Origin: Chrysopilus asiliformis
Taxonomy: Eukaryota > Arthropoda > Insecta > Diptera > Rhagionidae
Direction: 5' to 3'
Assembly (NCBI GenBank): GCA_964034945.1
Contig: OZ035962.1
Coordinates: 21,237,530 to 21,301,529, forward strand
DNA length: 64,000 bases
The notes under the pieces are model-generated. The model saw only the letters and a list, made by a program, of their open reading frames with translations. It made no database searches and had not been told where the DNA came from. A program made the translations under genes and the position numbers. Positions 45,031-55,352 of this stretch are shown here, in pieces (the first letter of the stretch is position 1; every line of letters starts with the position of its first letter).

Positions 45031-45325
45031 CCCGTTCGGTACATGTTTTTTTCTATGGGGGTTAAAAATACTCTATATACAAATTAATGATGTTTAAGCT
45101 ATTAGTATTCATTTAAAACAAAAAAAAAATAAAAAAAAAATAAAAATTTTAATTTTTTTTCAAATACGTCCACTGTGGTCCAGCTTTTTACTCAAAAAAT
45201 CAAAATTGGGTCACAAATGCACTTAATGGTGCACTGAATGAGAATAGAGTGTTGAAAATAAATAAGTAATAAGTAAATCCAGATTTTTAACTGCGTTGCC
45301 ATATGGCATCAAAATACCGAACGGG
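45031..45325. mobile_element. 295-bp piggyBac-type MITE with TTAA duplication
   Basis: The ends are CCCGTTCGGTA and TACCGAACGGG, an exact 11-bp inverted pair. TTAA lies directly outside both (45027-45030 and 45326-45329). TTAA targets with CCC ends are characteristic of the piggyBac superfamily. The interior is AT-rich and non-coding. Confidence 0.82.
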
Positions 45326-45689
45326 TTAAAGGCGCTCGCTAAAAAACGGTTTTTCGAAGTTCCGCCCCTAAGGAGGTAAACGAGGAGTGGGTTGGTGTTA
45401 TAAAAGATTGATTTTTTCCTTGAGGCTGAGAAATGTCACTCGGAGGTTTTTGGGCTCGCTAATCACGAATCTGGTGTTGAAATTTAACAATTTGACACAG
45501 AAGGTGCTGTAAGGTCAAAAGTTAAGCCGGGGGCATAGTAATATCTGACTCTTGCATCGTCAATTCCGCCGCGATGTTTCCATCGCTGTCTTGGAATTTT
45601 TCACCAAGGCATAAAAAAATTTCCTAGAAAAGCGATCTCCACAAGAGATTTTAATGGCAGAGCAGCAACGAAAGTATATTTACTAAACG

Positions 45690-45950
45690 CTTTTATTTAG
45701 CATGCCTACGTATCTGCCTGTTTGTTTGTCAGGGTCAAATTTTGCAATCTAATTTTGACTCAACTCCACTCATCCGATTGATTTTGCACACATACGTAAG
45801 TCCAATTACAATACAATATTTTCACTACTTCGTCGTTGTAAGGGTAAGGGTAAGGTACTGTAAGGATAGCGTGATTATCCTTTTCCTAAAATTTTCCGGA
45901 AGAAAATCTCATCTGGGGGTTTTTGGATCTTTTGTCATACTAGACATTTG
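45690..45950. repeat. Second copy of the TTTTATTTAG dispersed repeat
   Basis: This follows the order of 15000-15240: CTTTTATTTAG, a TCTGCCTGTTTGTTTG stretch, ACTCATCCGATTGA, ACACATACGTAAGTCC, ACTACTTCGTC, then a single 115-bp-type unit ending in ATCTGGGGGTTTTTGGAT. Confidence 0.6.
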
Positions 45951-46079
45951 AATTTTTAGTCATACTAATCAAATACAAAGGGACTAAAAAGGATAAAATT
46001 AAAAAAAAAAAAAACAAAAAAACTTTTATTTAGAAAAAATAAGTTTTTGGGTTCTGTGTATCAGTATTTTTTTTTAAAC

Positions 46080-46335
46080 TAGGGGCGGTTCACCCTCCCC
46101 ACAGGTCGGCCTTCGGCCAATCGGTTCAGTAGTTTCCCCGCGAAAGAGTAACATAGCGCAAAAACTAAGTTTCAAATTCACTTTACCCCCTCCCCTTACT
46201 CCCCCCCCACCCCCCACGCTACGGAAACCAGAACTACCGCAGACACTCATGCCAAATTTCAAGTCAATCGGTTCAGCCGTTTTTGCGTGAAAGAGGAACA
46301 GACAGACAGCAACTCATTTTTATATATTAGTATGA
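46080..46335. repeat. Retroelement-like tail
   Basis: CAATCGGTTCAG occurs twice. The second is in AAGTCAATCGGTTCAGCCGT, followed by TTTTTGCGTGAAAGAGGAAC and a GACA repeat (AGACAGACAG), and it ends in ATATATTAGTATGATAAAAG. This resembles the 3' ends of non-LTR or related elements common in insects. A C-rich run lies at 46187-46215. No intact frame. Confidence 0.45.
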
Positions 46336-47039
46336 TAAAAGCTTTTTTAAACGAGATTGCAATTTGTAAAAGTATTTTATAAATTTTTTCTGCTTCTGTT
46401 ACAAATTCAAATCAATTCGTATAAAAAAACATTTTCACTCGATAGTTATGCTATCATGTTCATCTTGAGTATACAATAATACCATAATTAAAATGTTCTT
46501 ATCCAAAGCTACTTGATAAATGACCTTCCTCCATTTTAAACAAAATTAGATATTTTGAAATCTATCAAGGCCATCAATATGTACAAATTCCCTAGCATTA
46601 AAATATTAATAACCGTAATGCGTGTATCCTTGTACGTTTTCCTAAATAAAAAAGAAATTACTTTGCTGGATTTATGTGGACAATGCCACACTTGTTCGCA
46701 CACTATAAATAGGGGTTTCGTTTACATTTGCCGTAATTTCCCTGTATATATATGACGAGGACAATTTGGAGCTGCGATTGATGTTCTCTGGTGGAAAGAT
46801 GGGGGGGGTGTTGTTGTTACGTATCTGTCGTCATCACTATTTCCATCGTGCCCTGTTACTTTAAGTACTATTGGACTAAACAATGAACAAAAGCAATCGA
46901 TAAAATTCGTAACCATAGTTGGTTTAGTTGTCCTAGTCGAAAAATATGCGTAGAAAATTCTTTGAAATCGTCCAGTTTCGAAAGTTAATTCGCTCGAGCA
47001 GGAAGTTTAAAAAAATAGTTGCATTTAAAAAAATCAGAA

Positions 47040-47662
47040 ATGGCATCAGAAAATCAAGTCCAATCCTTCGCGGATGCATTTTTGGCATTTTCCAAATTCG
47101 GTAATACGAAATCAGATGGAACTACGATTCTTTTATCTCAATCAGATAAATGGATGAAACAGGCTGCAGTGTTTGGAAAGAAACTATCAACAACGGACAC
47201 TGCCATTGCATTTAATAAGCATAAGTAATATTCAGAATACATTGTTATTTATTTTATGCTCATGCTTCAATTCAAAACCTTGAAATAGGAGCAAATCTTT
47301 GAATTTTAAGACATTTGAGAAATTCGTTGAGGATTTGTGCACCACCAAGAAAATCGATTTGGAAGAGTTTAAAGGCAAATTGGTCAATTGCGGTCCACCA
47401 GGAACTTCAAAAACAACCGTAATTTTATCCAAACCTACAATTTGATTATTTAGAATTTTTTTATTTTTCTTGTTGATAGAAAGCGGTTGACAGTGGGGCT
47501 GTTCAACGATTAACAGACACCTCAAAGTATACGGGCGCGCATAAGGAGCGATTTGATGAGTCTGGAAAAGGAAAGGGGAAAGGCGGACGAGAGGAATTGG
47601 TTGATGATTCAGGATATGTGGGTGGATATAAAGAGAAAGATACTTATGATGAAACACACTAA
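47040..47662 (+). CDS. ringer: Tubulin polymerization-promoting protein (TPPP/p25-alpha; ringmaker homolog)
   Basis: Three exons: 47040-47224, 47289-47418 and 47480-47662, joined in phase to 165 residues. The N-terminal part contains [18 protein letters not shown] and [20 protein letters not shown], matching the p25-alpha fold. The C-terminal part has [20 protein letters not shown], then [12 protein letters not shown], then [16 protein letters not shown], the most conserved stretch of the family. TPPP proteins bind and bundle microtubules; the fly member ringmaker acts in axon growth. The protein is the short invertebrate form, lacking the vertebrate unstructured N-terminal extension. Seven extra in-frame codons upstream end at MASEN, which was chosen as the start. 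Confidence 0.95.
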
Positions 47663-47755
47663 AACATATGAATTGAAATTGTGTTACTAATTTCACTTAA
47701 TTTGATAGAAGTGCAATCAATAGTTTGGCATTTGTTTGTAATTATTAAATGGGTA

Positions 47756-47761
47756 AATAAA
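47756..47761 (+). terminator. Poly(A) signal of TPPP
   Basis: AATAAA 94 bp beyond the TPPP stop codon. Confidence 0.6.
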
Positions 47762-50125
47762 ATGTGTGTTATTTATATAAATTTTTATTTACCGTTACCA
47801 TTTGTCGGGCTTCATATCCACGATTTTTTACTTTCTTATACAAAGTATAATAAGTCTTGTATTTATGAAAAAATTTGACCTCTTAATTTTGCCTGAAAAC
47901 ATTTCCCCAGCACGATTGAAGCAGTGTCGATTGGTGCGTTATTAGCCTGTGTACAAGATTTCTTAAAAATTAATAGAGAGAGCCATGAAATTTTACAGCC
48001 TTGTTTGGTCCAGAAATAGCTTCCTATCCTATAGGCTTTTTCAAACTCGTAATTTAGTTTTTCGCTGTTTAGTCTGTAGCTCCGCGTTTTTAGTAGTCTT
48101 ATGTCTGACAGAAGAGGGAGTCAATAAAATTTGCTGCATTTTTGTCTTCCACTAGAACTCCATATCTCAAACTGTTATCGAGATATACCGTTATTTCAAA
48201 AAATCAGTTTTTTGCGATTATCTCGGAAAATAGTGGATTTTTCACAGGACAACATATCAGATGAATTGAAGAGAATAACGTTTGCGATAATTTTGTCTTT
48301 CACCATTATTCGTTAACTTTTACCGTTATCGAGATATTAAAAATTAAAGAAAATAGATTTTTGCGAAGTGCAAATTAACGGTTTTAAAAAAAATGCGGTA
48401 TATTTTTGCTTTCAAAATAAATCGATGTCTCTTACCGTTACCGAAATATTTCAGATTTTGTAAAATGAAAATTAATATTTTTATATAAACTAATATTCTA
48501 TTTGTCAGGTTATAGTGTAAATTGTGCAATAACGTAGATTTTGTATTAGAATGTCATATTTAAAATTCAGACAATTTTTATATAACGACAACATCCACTG
48601 CCGAGTACATCTGGCAAAAATCTTTCGTTTACTCTCGTTTAATTAATTTGTACAAATAGATCCATGATTCCTGAGACATTTTGAAAATTCAATTCAATCA
48701 ATTTGAATCAACGAACAAATCAAGGCGTGATGTTCGAAAATATTTTCAAAGTTATGTACTATTCACATCAAATATTTAAATAGAAAATATGTAAGAAGAA
48801 TCACGTTTGACCCGATTCGAAAATATGGCTTAATAATTTCGAAGATTGACTTTATAAAGTTTAATTTGTGTCTCAATTGAGTTTCGACACTTTTGCATTG
48901 TCAAAGTTTTTTACAATCCACTTTTAACTATCAACACCATTTGTTTAATTTTCCAAACAGTGTGAAAAATTATTCATTTGTACTTCGCATTAGAATAATT
49001 AAAGGTTCGATAAACTAGGTGAAAACAAAATTGCCTTTGTGGAAAGCTGTGATTTTTTAGTTGGTGTGAACTAGAATACCTTTATGACACACTTTTGTTT
49101 CTCCTTTATAAGGAGTACGGACAGGTGGCCGAGCTTTTTGCTTGTGCTTTTGTTTCAAAATCCTACATTTTAGTGAAAATGCATAGTTTTTTTCTAAACC
49201 ATTGATTGGTTTCAAGTTTTGCTTTAAATGATAGTGTAATAACTCTAAAAACTACGTATAAAACGTATGTAAAAGCTCATAACAACGGTCCCTTAAACCT
49301 TAGTGTAAGGGCGTGTGCAAAACGGTCCAATTGCATGCTAATTCCCGTTAGAAGTCCAGTTTTTATTGGATAGTTTCCAATTCGTGTGATGGGTAATTTC
49401 CGTTAAAATCTGTGATAATGACTACAAAATTTAAAAGTTTCCACGGACGTTACGTGTAAAAATTGCCATAAAGCTGACAATCAGCGCGAAAAACTTTGAA
49501 AATTTGATTCATTATTACAAATAATTGCCAAAATAACTGAAATCGGTTAATATAAATTAGAAACTCTTGCCTGAGGTATTAAAAAATTGGAAAGTCATAG
49601 TTTTTAAAATTTAAAAAATATTTTACAGACTGTTCTAATCTGGGAAAGAAGCTGTTCTGAGTAGCACAGTCTATTAAGCACTGATGTCCATTCTCTAGAT
49701 ACAGTCTCTCTAGTATTATATAGCACTCTATTTCTAGTAAAGATGTAAACAAATTAATAGAGGTACCCTAAAGTGAATAAAACATTGAATTCGGTAGTGA
49801 AAGGTTAAAGCCAGTTCTCAAAACATCTACTAATTTTATGTAAACAAGACGTTTTTACATGTTATTTCCGTTTCATCCAATAAATTATAAAAATGGACTT
49901 AAAAAGCTGGATTTAAACCTGTTAAAAGGTAAGATTTGTTATAATACAAAACAAAACAAAAAAAGTATTTACTGTTTTAGATACAGACCAAAAAACTGAA
50001 ACATAATTTGCCAAATTTTGTCAAAGCACTGAATTTCCACCTTCCTGTGGTATTGGGAATAATGTAAGTTTAATAAAGACTCACGACACTATTGTTACAT
50101 TAACTATTACAGTTTCAGAAAACAA
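47762..50125. other. Intergenic DNA between TPPP and PIG-C
   Basis: No gene is seen. It contains a copy of the GAGATATACCGTTATTTC repeat (about 47985-48480) and a degraded copy of the 301-bp repeat (about 49440-49715). A TTACAG acceptor-like site 16 bp before the PIG-C ATG suggests a spliced 5' untranslated region with a first exon somewhere in 49800-50065. Confidence 0.5.
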
Positions 50126-50953
50126 ATGGAGGGCCGGCCACCTTGGAAAAAGAATTTGTACGAGAATCAGGAGTACGAGGATAATTATACCGACCCCTCC
50201 TTCTTAAAAGATCTCCAGACAAACAAAAATGTGAAACTGTTCACACTTCCCGAAACAATCCGTGGTGCTTCACGACTCAACTACCAAATAGCTTGCACAA
50301 TTGCCTTTTTAATCATATTTCACTTCATGTACGTAGAAAAGGTATCGCCAACTAGTATTTTGTTATTGAGTGGTATTGTAACATTGACTGGATACTTTAC
50401 GTACATTGGAAACGAGTTCAGCTTAAATCTTTTGCTGGAAAATTCTAAAACCCTTCTCACCGTACTAATTTTCGGATTCATGTTCTCCCCGCTTCTACAC
50501 ACCTTAACCGATGCCATCAGCACCGACACTATCTTCTCCATGACATGCTTCGTGATGATTCTGCATTTAATCGTTTTTGACTACGGTATCTCGGCAGCCT
50601 TGGTCTCTAAAGCCATATCCTTGAATGCGGCAATATTTGGTTCTATATGCCTATCTTCGAGATTAGCTTCCTCATACCATGCTTTCGTTCTTCTGGTGGT
50701 TTCCGCAGAATTTTTCGTCTTGTTGCCAATTTTTACAAATAAATACTGGACACCGAAATTTGTAGTTGTTTCGTTCATTGGATGCTCTTATTTTTTGTAT
50801 ATTATATCATTTTCATTGTTAATCATTTATTTAATATTTTTTGTATTTATTAATTTTATTTGTCCATACATTTTTATTAGCCAGCAAAAATACAAGAATA
50901 ATATTCATGGCCCATGGGACGAGGCAATTGTTAAAGATACTAAATGTGATTAA
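50126..50953 (+). CDS. PIG-C: Phosphatidylinositol N-acetylglucosaminyltransferase subunit C (PIG-C)
   Basis: One exon, 275 residues (human PIG-C is 297 and also has an uninterrupted coding region). The N-terminus PPWKKNLYENQEYEDNYTDP is the family signature (W-K-LYE-Q---DNY-D). SPLLHTLTDAISTDTIFSM matches the conserved SP-LKTLTES-STDTI block, followed by HLIVFDYG, SLNAAIFGSICLSSRL and the C-terminal KNNIHGPWDEA. Most of the protein is membrane-spanning. PIG-C is part of the GPI-GlcNAc transferase complex in the endoplasmic reticulum, which carries out the first step of GPI-anchor synthesis. AATAAA follows 15 bp after the stop. Confidence 0.96.
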   Translation: MEGRPPWKKNLYENQEYEDNYTDPSFLKDLQTNKNVKLFTLPETIRGASRLNYQIACTIAFLIIFHFMYVEKVSPTSILLLSGIVTLTGYFTYIGNEFSLNLLLENSKTLLTVLIFGFMFSPLLHTLTDAISTDTIFSMTCFVMILHLIVFDYGISAALVSKAISLNAAIFGSICLSSRLASSYHAFVLLVVSAEFFVLLPIFTNKYWTPKFVVVSFIGCSYFLYIISFSLLIIYLIFFVFINFICPYIFISQQKYKNNIHGPWDEAIVKDTKCD

Positions 50954-50967
50954 AATTTTTTTGTAGA

Positions 50968-50973
50968 AATAAA
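50968..50973 (+). terminator. Poly(A) signal of PIG-C
   Basis: AATAAA directly downstream of the PIG-C stop. Confidence 0.65.
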
Positions 50974-51030
50974 GTTTAGGTATATACACATTTTAAAGCC
51001 TTTTTATTCATTTAGAATAACAAAGTCTAA

Positions 51031-51443
51031 AGCTTGTCCCACAATTCGCGCGGTGCGGCAGCGGCGCGGCGCGGTTAGCTCAGAGCGGCAGGGCGACAGC
51101 CGCAGTCATTTTTAAACCGAAATTACGCGGCGCGGTTGCAGCTCTATTTGTGTTCTCATAACCTAAAAATCGCAGAAAATTTGAAGATTATTAATTTTTC
51201 CGTTTCGAATGCGTTTTCAAAGTTCTTTTCCATCTTTTTACTTGATAAAAATATTTGCAACAACACTCAGAAAACATAAACAACTGTCACCGCGTCTGAA
51301 AGTAGAAACTAGACCTACTCTTCGCGGTGCCGCGCGGTTGCCGCGTTTGGTCACCGCGCAATTATAAACCAACTCAAACCTATAGTTTCTACTACCATCT
51401 GTCACCGCGTCGCGCCGCTTTGCGCGTAATTGTGGGACAAGCT
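51031..51443. mobile_element. 413-bp GC-rich-ended MITE with TAA target duplication
   Basis: The ends are AGCTTGTCCCACAATTCGCG and, in reverse complement, AGCTTGTCCCACAATTACGC. TAA flanks both sides (51028-51030 and 51444-51446). The subterminal regions are packed with CGCG and GCGGC words, so CpG density is far above the surroundings. The interior is AT-rich, with no coding sequence. A PIF/Harbinger-type duplication. Confidence 0.85.
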
Positions 51444-51930
51444 TAAATCTTCAATTTTTTTGATATTAAAAACATTTATTACTAGGATGCATTCATCAAT
51501 GATGTCAGCAAATTGAGCTGAGCGACAAGCGTCTTTCAACCTAAAAAAGGATTTTCGGTTTCATAATTTCAAAATATCGATTGTCAAAAAATTTATAGAG
51601 GATTTTCATTGTTTGGGCCACAGAACATTTTTTTGCGAGCAGGGGCGGGGATGGGGGCAAAATTTGTACTTACGCTATTCAATTTGTATATGGAATAAAT
51701 ACATTTTCAAAAAATCCATTTTCAATAAACATAAATTTATTCATCTTTTTGTTTTTTACATTTCGGAATCACAATGTTCTTAGGCAAAGTAGATAATATT
51801 TGTCTAATTTTACAGTCCATCGTTATTAAATATACTGGGTTACCTGTTGAATTAATAAAACAGTTCCGCTTCTATTCAATTGCCTATTTCCAAAAATGTA
51901 TTTCATTTTTTTATAATATTTAACTTTGTA

Positions 51931-52106
51931 CAGTCAAAGCTCCTTTGGCGGACATCTCCCATTGGCGGACAAGTCCTTTGAACGAACACATTTCTTATGA
52001 CCAAATTCGTAGTTCCAATATTAAAAGGGTTCTGATAAACAAACACCTTCGATAACCGGACAAAAATTTTGATCCTGTCAGTATCCGCTGATGGGAATTT
52101 TCACTG
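51931..52106. mobile_element. 176-bp pogo/Tigger-like MITE, TA duplication
   Basis: The left end CAGTCAAAGCTCCTTTGGCG and right end (reverse complement) CAGTGAAAATTCCCATCAGC are flanked by TA (51929-51930 and 52107-52108). TTGGCGGACA occurs in the left part. CAGT ends with TA targets fit pogo/Tigger elements. Confidence 0.78.
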
Positions 52107-53073
52107 TATATGTGTTTTTAATATTTCACTAAAACAATAATATATGAAAAAATAAGTTGATAAAGAAAAACCCGTAACAGATTTAACTTATTATATAAGT
52201 AAAAGCTCTTGAATCAGGCATATTCTCTTTTTAATATAATTTAAATTTATCTATATGTTTTCAGTGTCTGTCTTTAAAAAACAATACCTTTTTATTGACT
52301 TTAATGTGAATATATTCATATTAAAAAGGACTATTCTATGTATCTTGTTTGATTTACATTTTACGAATAGTTACAAAATCTACGTTACCTATAAAAAACT
52401 TAAAGTTAACAATGGAAAAGTATTTTAATATTTTTTTATCATTAAGTTATATGCGGGTGAATTTTCTTTGAGAAAATATAATACACAGTAGTAATGTTTT
52501 AATCGTAAATAATGTAACTTACTTGTATATTTGCAGACGTTATGAATGATTATAAATTTTTTTATTGCATTTGAAAATATGAAGAACTATTAAAATAAAT
52601 TTAAAAAATCACAATTCAAATATTTAGTGTCTTTAGAAAAATAATAAATACACTCCTTGTAATTTTTTGTCGAACCTTTGCATTCAATTTTTTGATGATG
52701 AAGGAATTTGGGGGTTTTAAACCTGAATACTATTTTCGGCCGCAGGAATACGTTTTGAAACTAGTATTCAGACAATTTGTTGAAAAACACGCTTTTCTAA
52801 AAAAAAAAGAAATGTAATGCCAGATATTTGTTTCGTTTTTTCAGAAGTTAACATAAGACAATTAATAAATATTCGGATCAAAGTTTCGTTTATTATTCAA
52901 TAACAAAATTTTGCCAACCTGACTCATACAATGATGTACTGTTTAACAATAAAACACTGCCAATTCATACCAAAATGTTTTGCGAAAAACTTTTACTGTG
53001 ATGTTCTTCCTTAATAGAGTAGTATCTATTTTAAAACACGAGTAAGTGATTTTTGTCCGGGATATTAAAATTA

Positions 53074-53240
53074 CAGTGAAAGCTCCCTTTGCGAGCTCAT
53101 CCCGTAGACGGACAATTCATTTAAACAGACACATTTTCAATGACCAAATTCGTAGTTCCAGTATTTGTTCTGGTAAACGGACACCTCCGATTAATGGACA
53201 GAAACCTTGGTCCCGTCCCGTGAGTGTCCGCTTATGGTAG
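53074..53240. mobile_element. Second pogo/Tigger-like MITE, right end eroded
   Basis: Starts CAGTGAAAGCTCCCTTTGCG after TA. It shares GACCAAATTCGTAGTTCCA and GGTAAACGGACACCTCCGAT-like text with the element at 51931-52106. The right terminus (GTCCGCTTATGGTAGGGTTG) is not a clean end. Confidence 0.7.
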
Positions 53241-53980
53241 GGTTGCCATAACAAATTTGAGAAAACTAGGACTCATGAGCGAAAAACTTCTAAAATAACA
53301 TAAAATAAACGCAAGAGAGATACATTTGTTGCTATTCCTTTCTTTCTTCGTTTGTGTTGTTCGGGTTGAATTGATAATTTTATAAAGCAAAACATGTTTT
53401 TGCAAACAAAAATAAACAAAAACAAATGTATCGCAGGCAAATCGTTTTAATATAAAACACGCGCCATAGTTTAAAAATGTGAAATAAATGCGCCGCAGGC
53501 TAAAAATTTGGCATTTCAAGGTCAAATATACCCTTAAATTCAAAGCCTGAAAATCCCGGTTTTTTGTCTTTCTTGAGTTTTATGAAGTTAACTTCTTAAT
53601 TGGTTTGAAATTCCCCGACACGTCGAGAAGCCACGGACACAATCAAAACCTTCCCCAGACTCCCGAAAAAAAAGAGGGCGGTGTCCGTCAGCACGTCAAA
53701 ATCCATCAAATCCACCTACTTTGGTCTATAGATCAGAGAAAAAAACCTTTTGTTATCGTTTGTACAATCGGTTGACCAATTTCATGATTAGTGGAGGACT
53801 TTTGAGCTTTAGCAGATTTCATATAAAAAAAACAAATAGAAACTAATGTAGAAAATCATAAAAAACCAAAAAATGGGCGTATTTTAGTTGGTTTGATGAA
53901 ATGAGGAAATTAATTTGTGCTTCTGTTCTTTTACAACGATTTTCTGGGTTTCTATTTCGTAAAAAACTTAAGCCCACGCC

Positions 53981-54310
53981 ATGAAAACGAAACTTGCATA
54001 CATATTTTTTCCGAGCATTTTTGCCCAAGATATCAACAGAAATTTTGACAAGTGCTGTCTCCACGGGACATTCCAATGGCAAACAATGATAAAAAATGTC
54101 TATTTATGTCTAGTCGAGATGAGGTTATATGAAAATTTCTCATGTACGAAACATCTGGGATTAGAGCTATGGTATACCGAATGCATTGATATGTTTGTGT
54201 CAACGCATCAGGACGCATACCAAAGGAGTTTTGATGCAACAACACGTCGAAATTTACAAAAATGTTTGGAGAATTATAAAAATAAACACATAAAAAGCGA
54301 TTATAGGTAA
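53981..54310 (+). CDS. Hypothetical small secreted cysteine-containing protein
   Basis: An ATG-initiated frame of 109 codons. The first 16 residues (MKTKLAYIFFPSIFAQ) look like a short signal peptide. Six cysteines lie at 25, 26, 43, 55, 68 and 95, with KCLENYKNKHIKSDYR at the end. The last codons overlap AGGTAACT (GAT TAT AG|GTAACT), a plausible splice donor. TGTTTCAG at about 54445 could accept a short last exon adding a few residues and a seventh cysteine. No family was recognised. A minus-strand frame overlaps. Codon use is unremarkable, so this may be a small secreted protein gene or chance. Confidence 0.3.
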   Translation: MKTKLAYIFFPSIFAQDINRNFDKCCLHGTFQWQTMIKNVYLCLVEMRLYENFSCTKHLGLELWYTECIDMFVSTHQDAYQRSFDATTRRNLQKCLENYKNKHIKSDYR

Positions 54311-55019
54311 CTATTTAAAACTTTTTATTGTTAATGTTTTTAATGTGGCATTGAACAATATTTCCTTAGCATAATTTTGTGTAAACGCTTGAGGAGCAAC
54401 TCACTGGCACAAAAGTTCAATACCGTAGACTGTGTTGTGTTGTTTCAGATTTTTAATACGGTGTTAAAGTTTGGTCATTAATTTTTTACAAGGAAACACA
54501 TCAAAATTAGTTTGACAGTTTTTAAAAATCGCCCAATACAAAGCATTTGGTGGGCCATAGCACTAATCCCCATTTTAGTATAAAACCGAATGAAAAATTC
54601 AAAACATATTTTTACAAACTACTGGCATTCTGTGTTTTATTATAGAATCACAACTTTTAGGGAAAAAATTGATTCTCCGAAATAATTATCACAACATTAG
54701 AAAGGGCATTCAAATTAAGTAAATAACAATAAAAAAATACATTCAACAAATTAACTAAAAAAAAAAACTAAATCGAATGCGCTTTAAAATGCAGACAACA
54801 ATTTTGATATTAATTTAAGAATTAATAATTTGTAATAATGTTAATAACAAAACAAAATAATAACAGCGATAACAAAATAACGCAATAATTTCTTTGCCTT
54901 TTTTTACATTTTATACTTCAAATTTTCCTATATAAAAAATCTTTTTAATGGGCAAATAGCCCATCGTTTTTATTTATTTTAATTAAAATAATTCTTATTG
55001 AATGAACTTTACTGACCTA
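54311..55019. other. Region downstream of the ZnT1-type gene
   Basis: AT-rich DNA. TTTATT at 54969-54974 (AATAAA on the minus strand) lies 46 bp beyond the second in-frame stop of the zinc transporter and is a candidate poly(A) signal. Nothing else is recognised. Confidence 0.45.
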
Positions 55020-55352
55020 TTACTCTTTAAGATGATGTTTACATTGACAATACAGATTATTAAATGATAGCTCTTTTGAATTACTACAAAATTTACTATC
55101 GACAGTATGTTTAATAATTTCATTCAATGTTGAATTCGATCCGATCATTATAGATCTATTATGACTACCATCATTTGTAGTGATTGTATTACCTATTTTA
55201 AATATTTTCTTAATATTGTTCGATTTTATTGATGAATTGGATGAGGATAATGATGACGTTGTGCCAAAAGACGATGAAATTTGTTGGCCTAAAGGTACGT
55301 GGCTATCTTGTGATGACTTAACTATTGCAGCGGCAATATTTGTGTGTTTTTG
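55020..55352 (-). other. In-frame open extension after the ZnT1 stop codon
   Basis: Directly after the TGA of the zinc transporter the same frame stays open for 110 codons until TAA (55022-55020). The deduced stretch starts QKHTNIAAAIVKSSQDS, has a serine-rich middle and ends with a cysteine pair (YCQCKHHLKE). At this base composition a frame of this length free of stops is unlikely by chance. The context after the stop is C (TGA C), the leakiest fourth base in animals. With the extension the protein would be 544 residues, closer to the roughly 500-residue members of the family. Alternatives are alternative splicing around the TGA, a recent nonsense mutation, or a base error. Confidence 0.55.

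Larger units (their letters stand above)
40572..47039. other. Intergenic DNA between PIP4P and TPPP
   Basis: No gene is seen over 6.4 kb. Recognisable pieces are the inverted-repeat region 42705-43762, the nested foldback 43483-43616, the TTAA-flanked element 45031-45325, a dispersed repeat at 45690-45950 and a LINE/SINE-like tail at 46080-46335. Around 41560-41660 the word TTACCG/CGGTAA recurs five times in both directions, probably a decayed palindrome. Open frames at 41438-41662, 42722-43006 and 45742-45951 are not supported. Confidence 0.5.
51447..53980. other. Intergenic DNA beyond PIG-C
   Basis: Apart from the two pogo-like elements (51931-52106 and 53074-53240) no gene or repeat was recognised. 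Open frames at 53232-53543 and 53843-54082 on the minus strand have no family features. Confidence 0.45.

Noticed and set aside
47232..47696. 154-codon minus-strand frame
   Set aside because: It is antisense to TPPP exons 2 and 3 and their intron; the plus strand encodes the conserved p25-alpha C-terminus.
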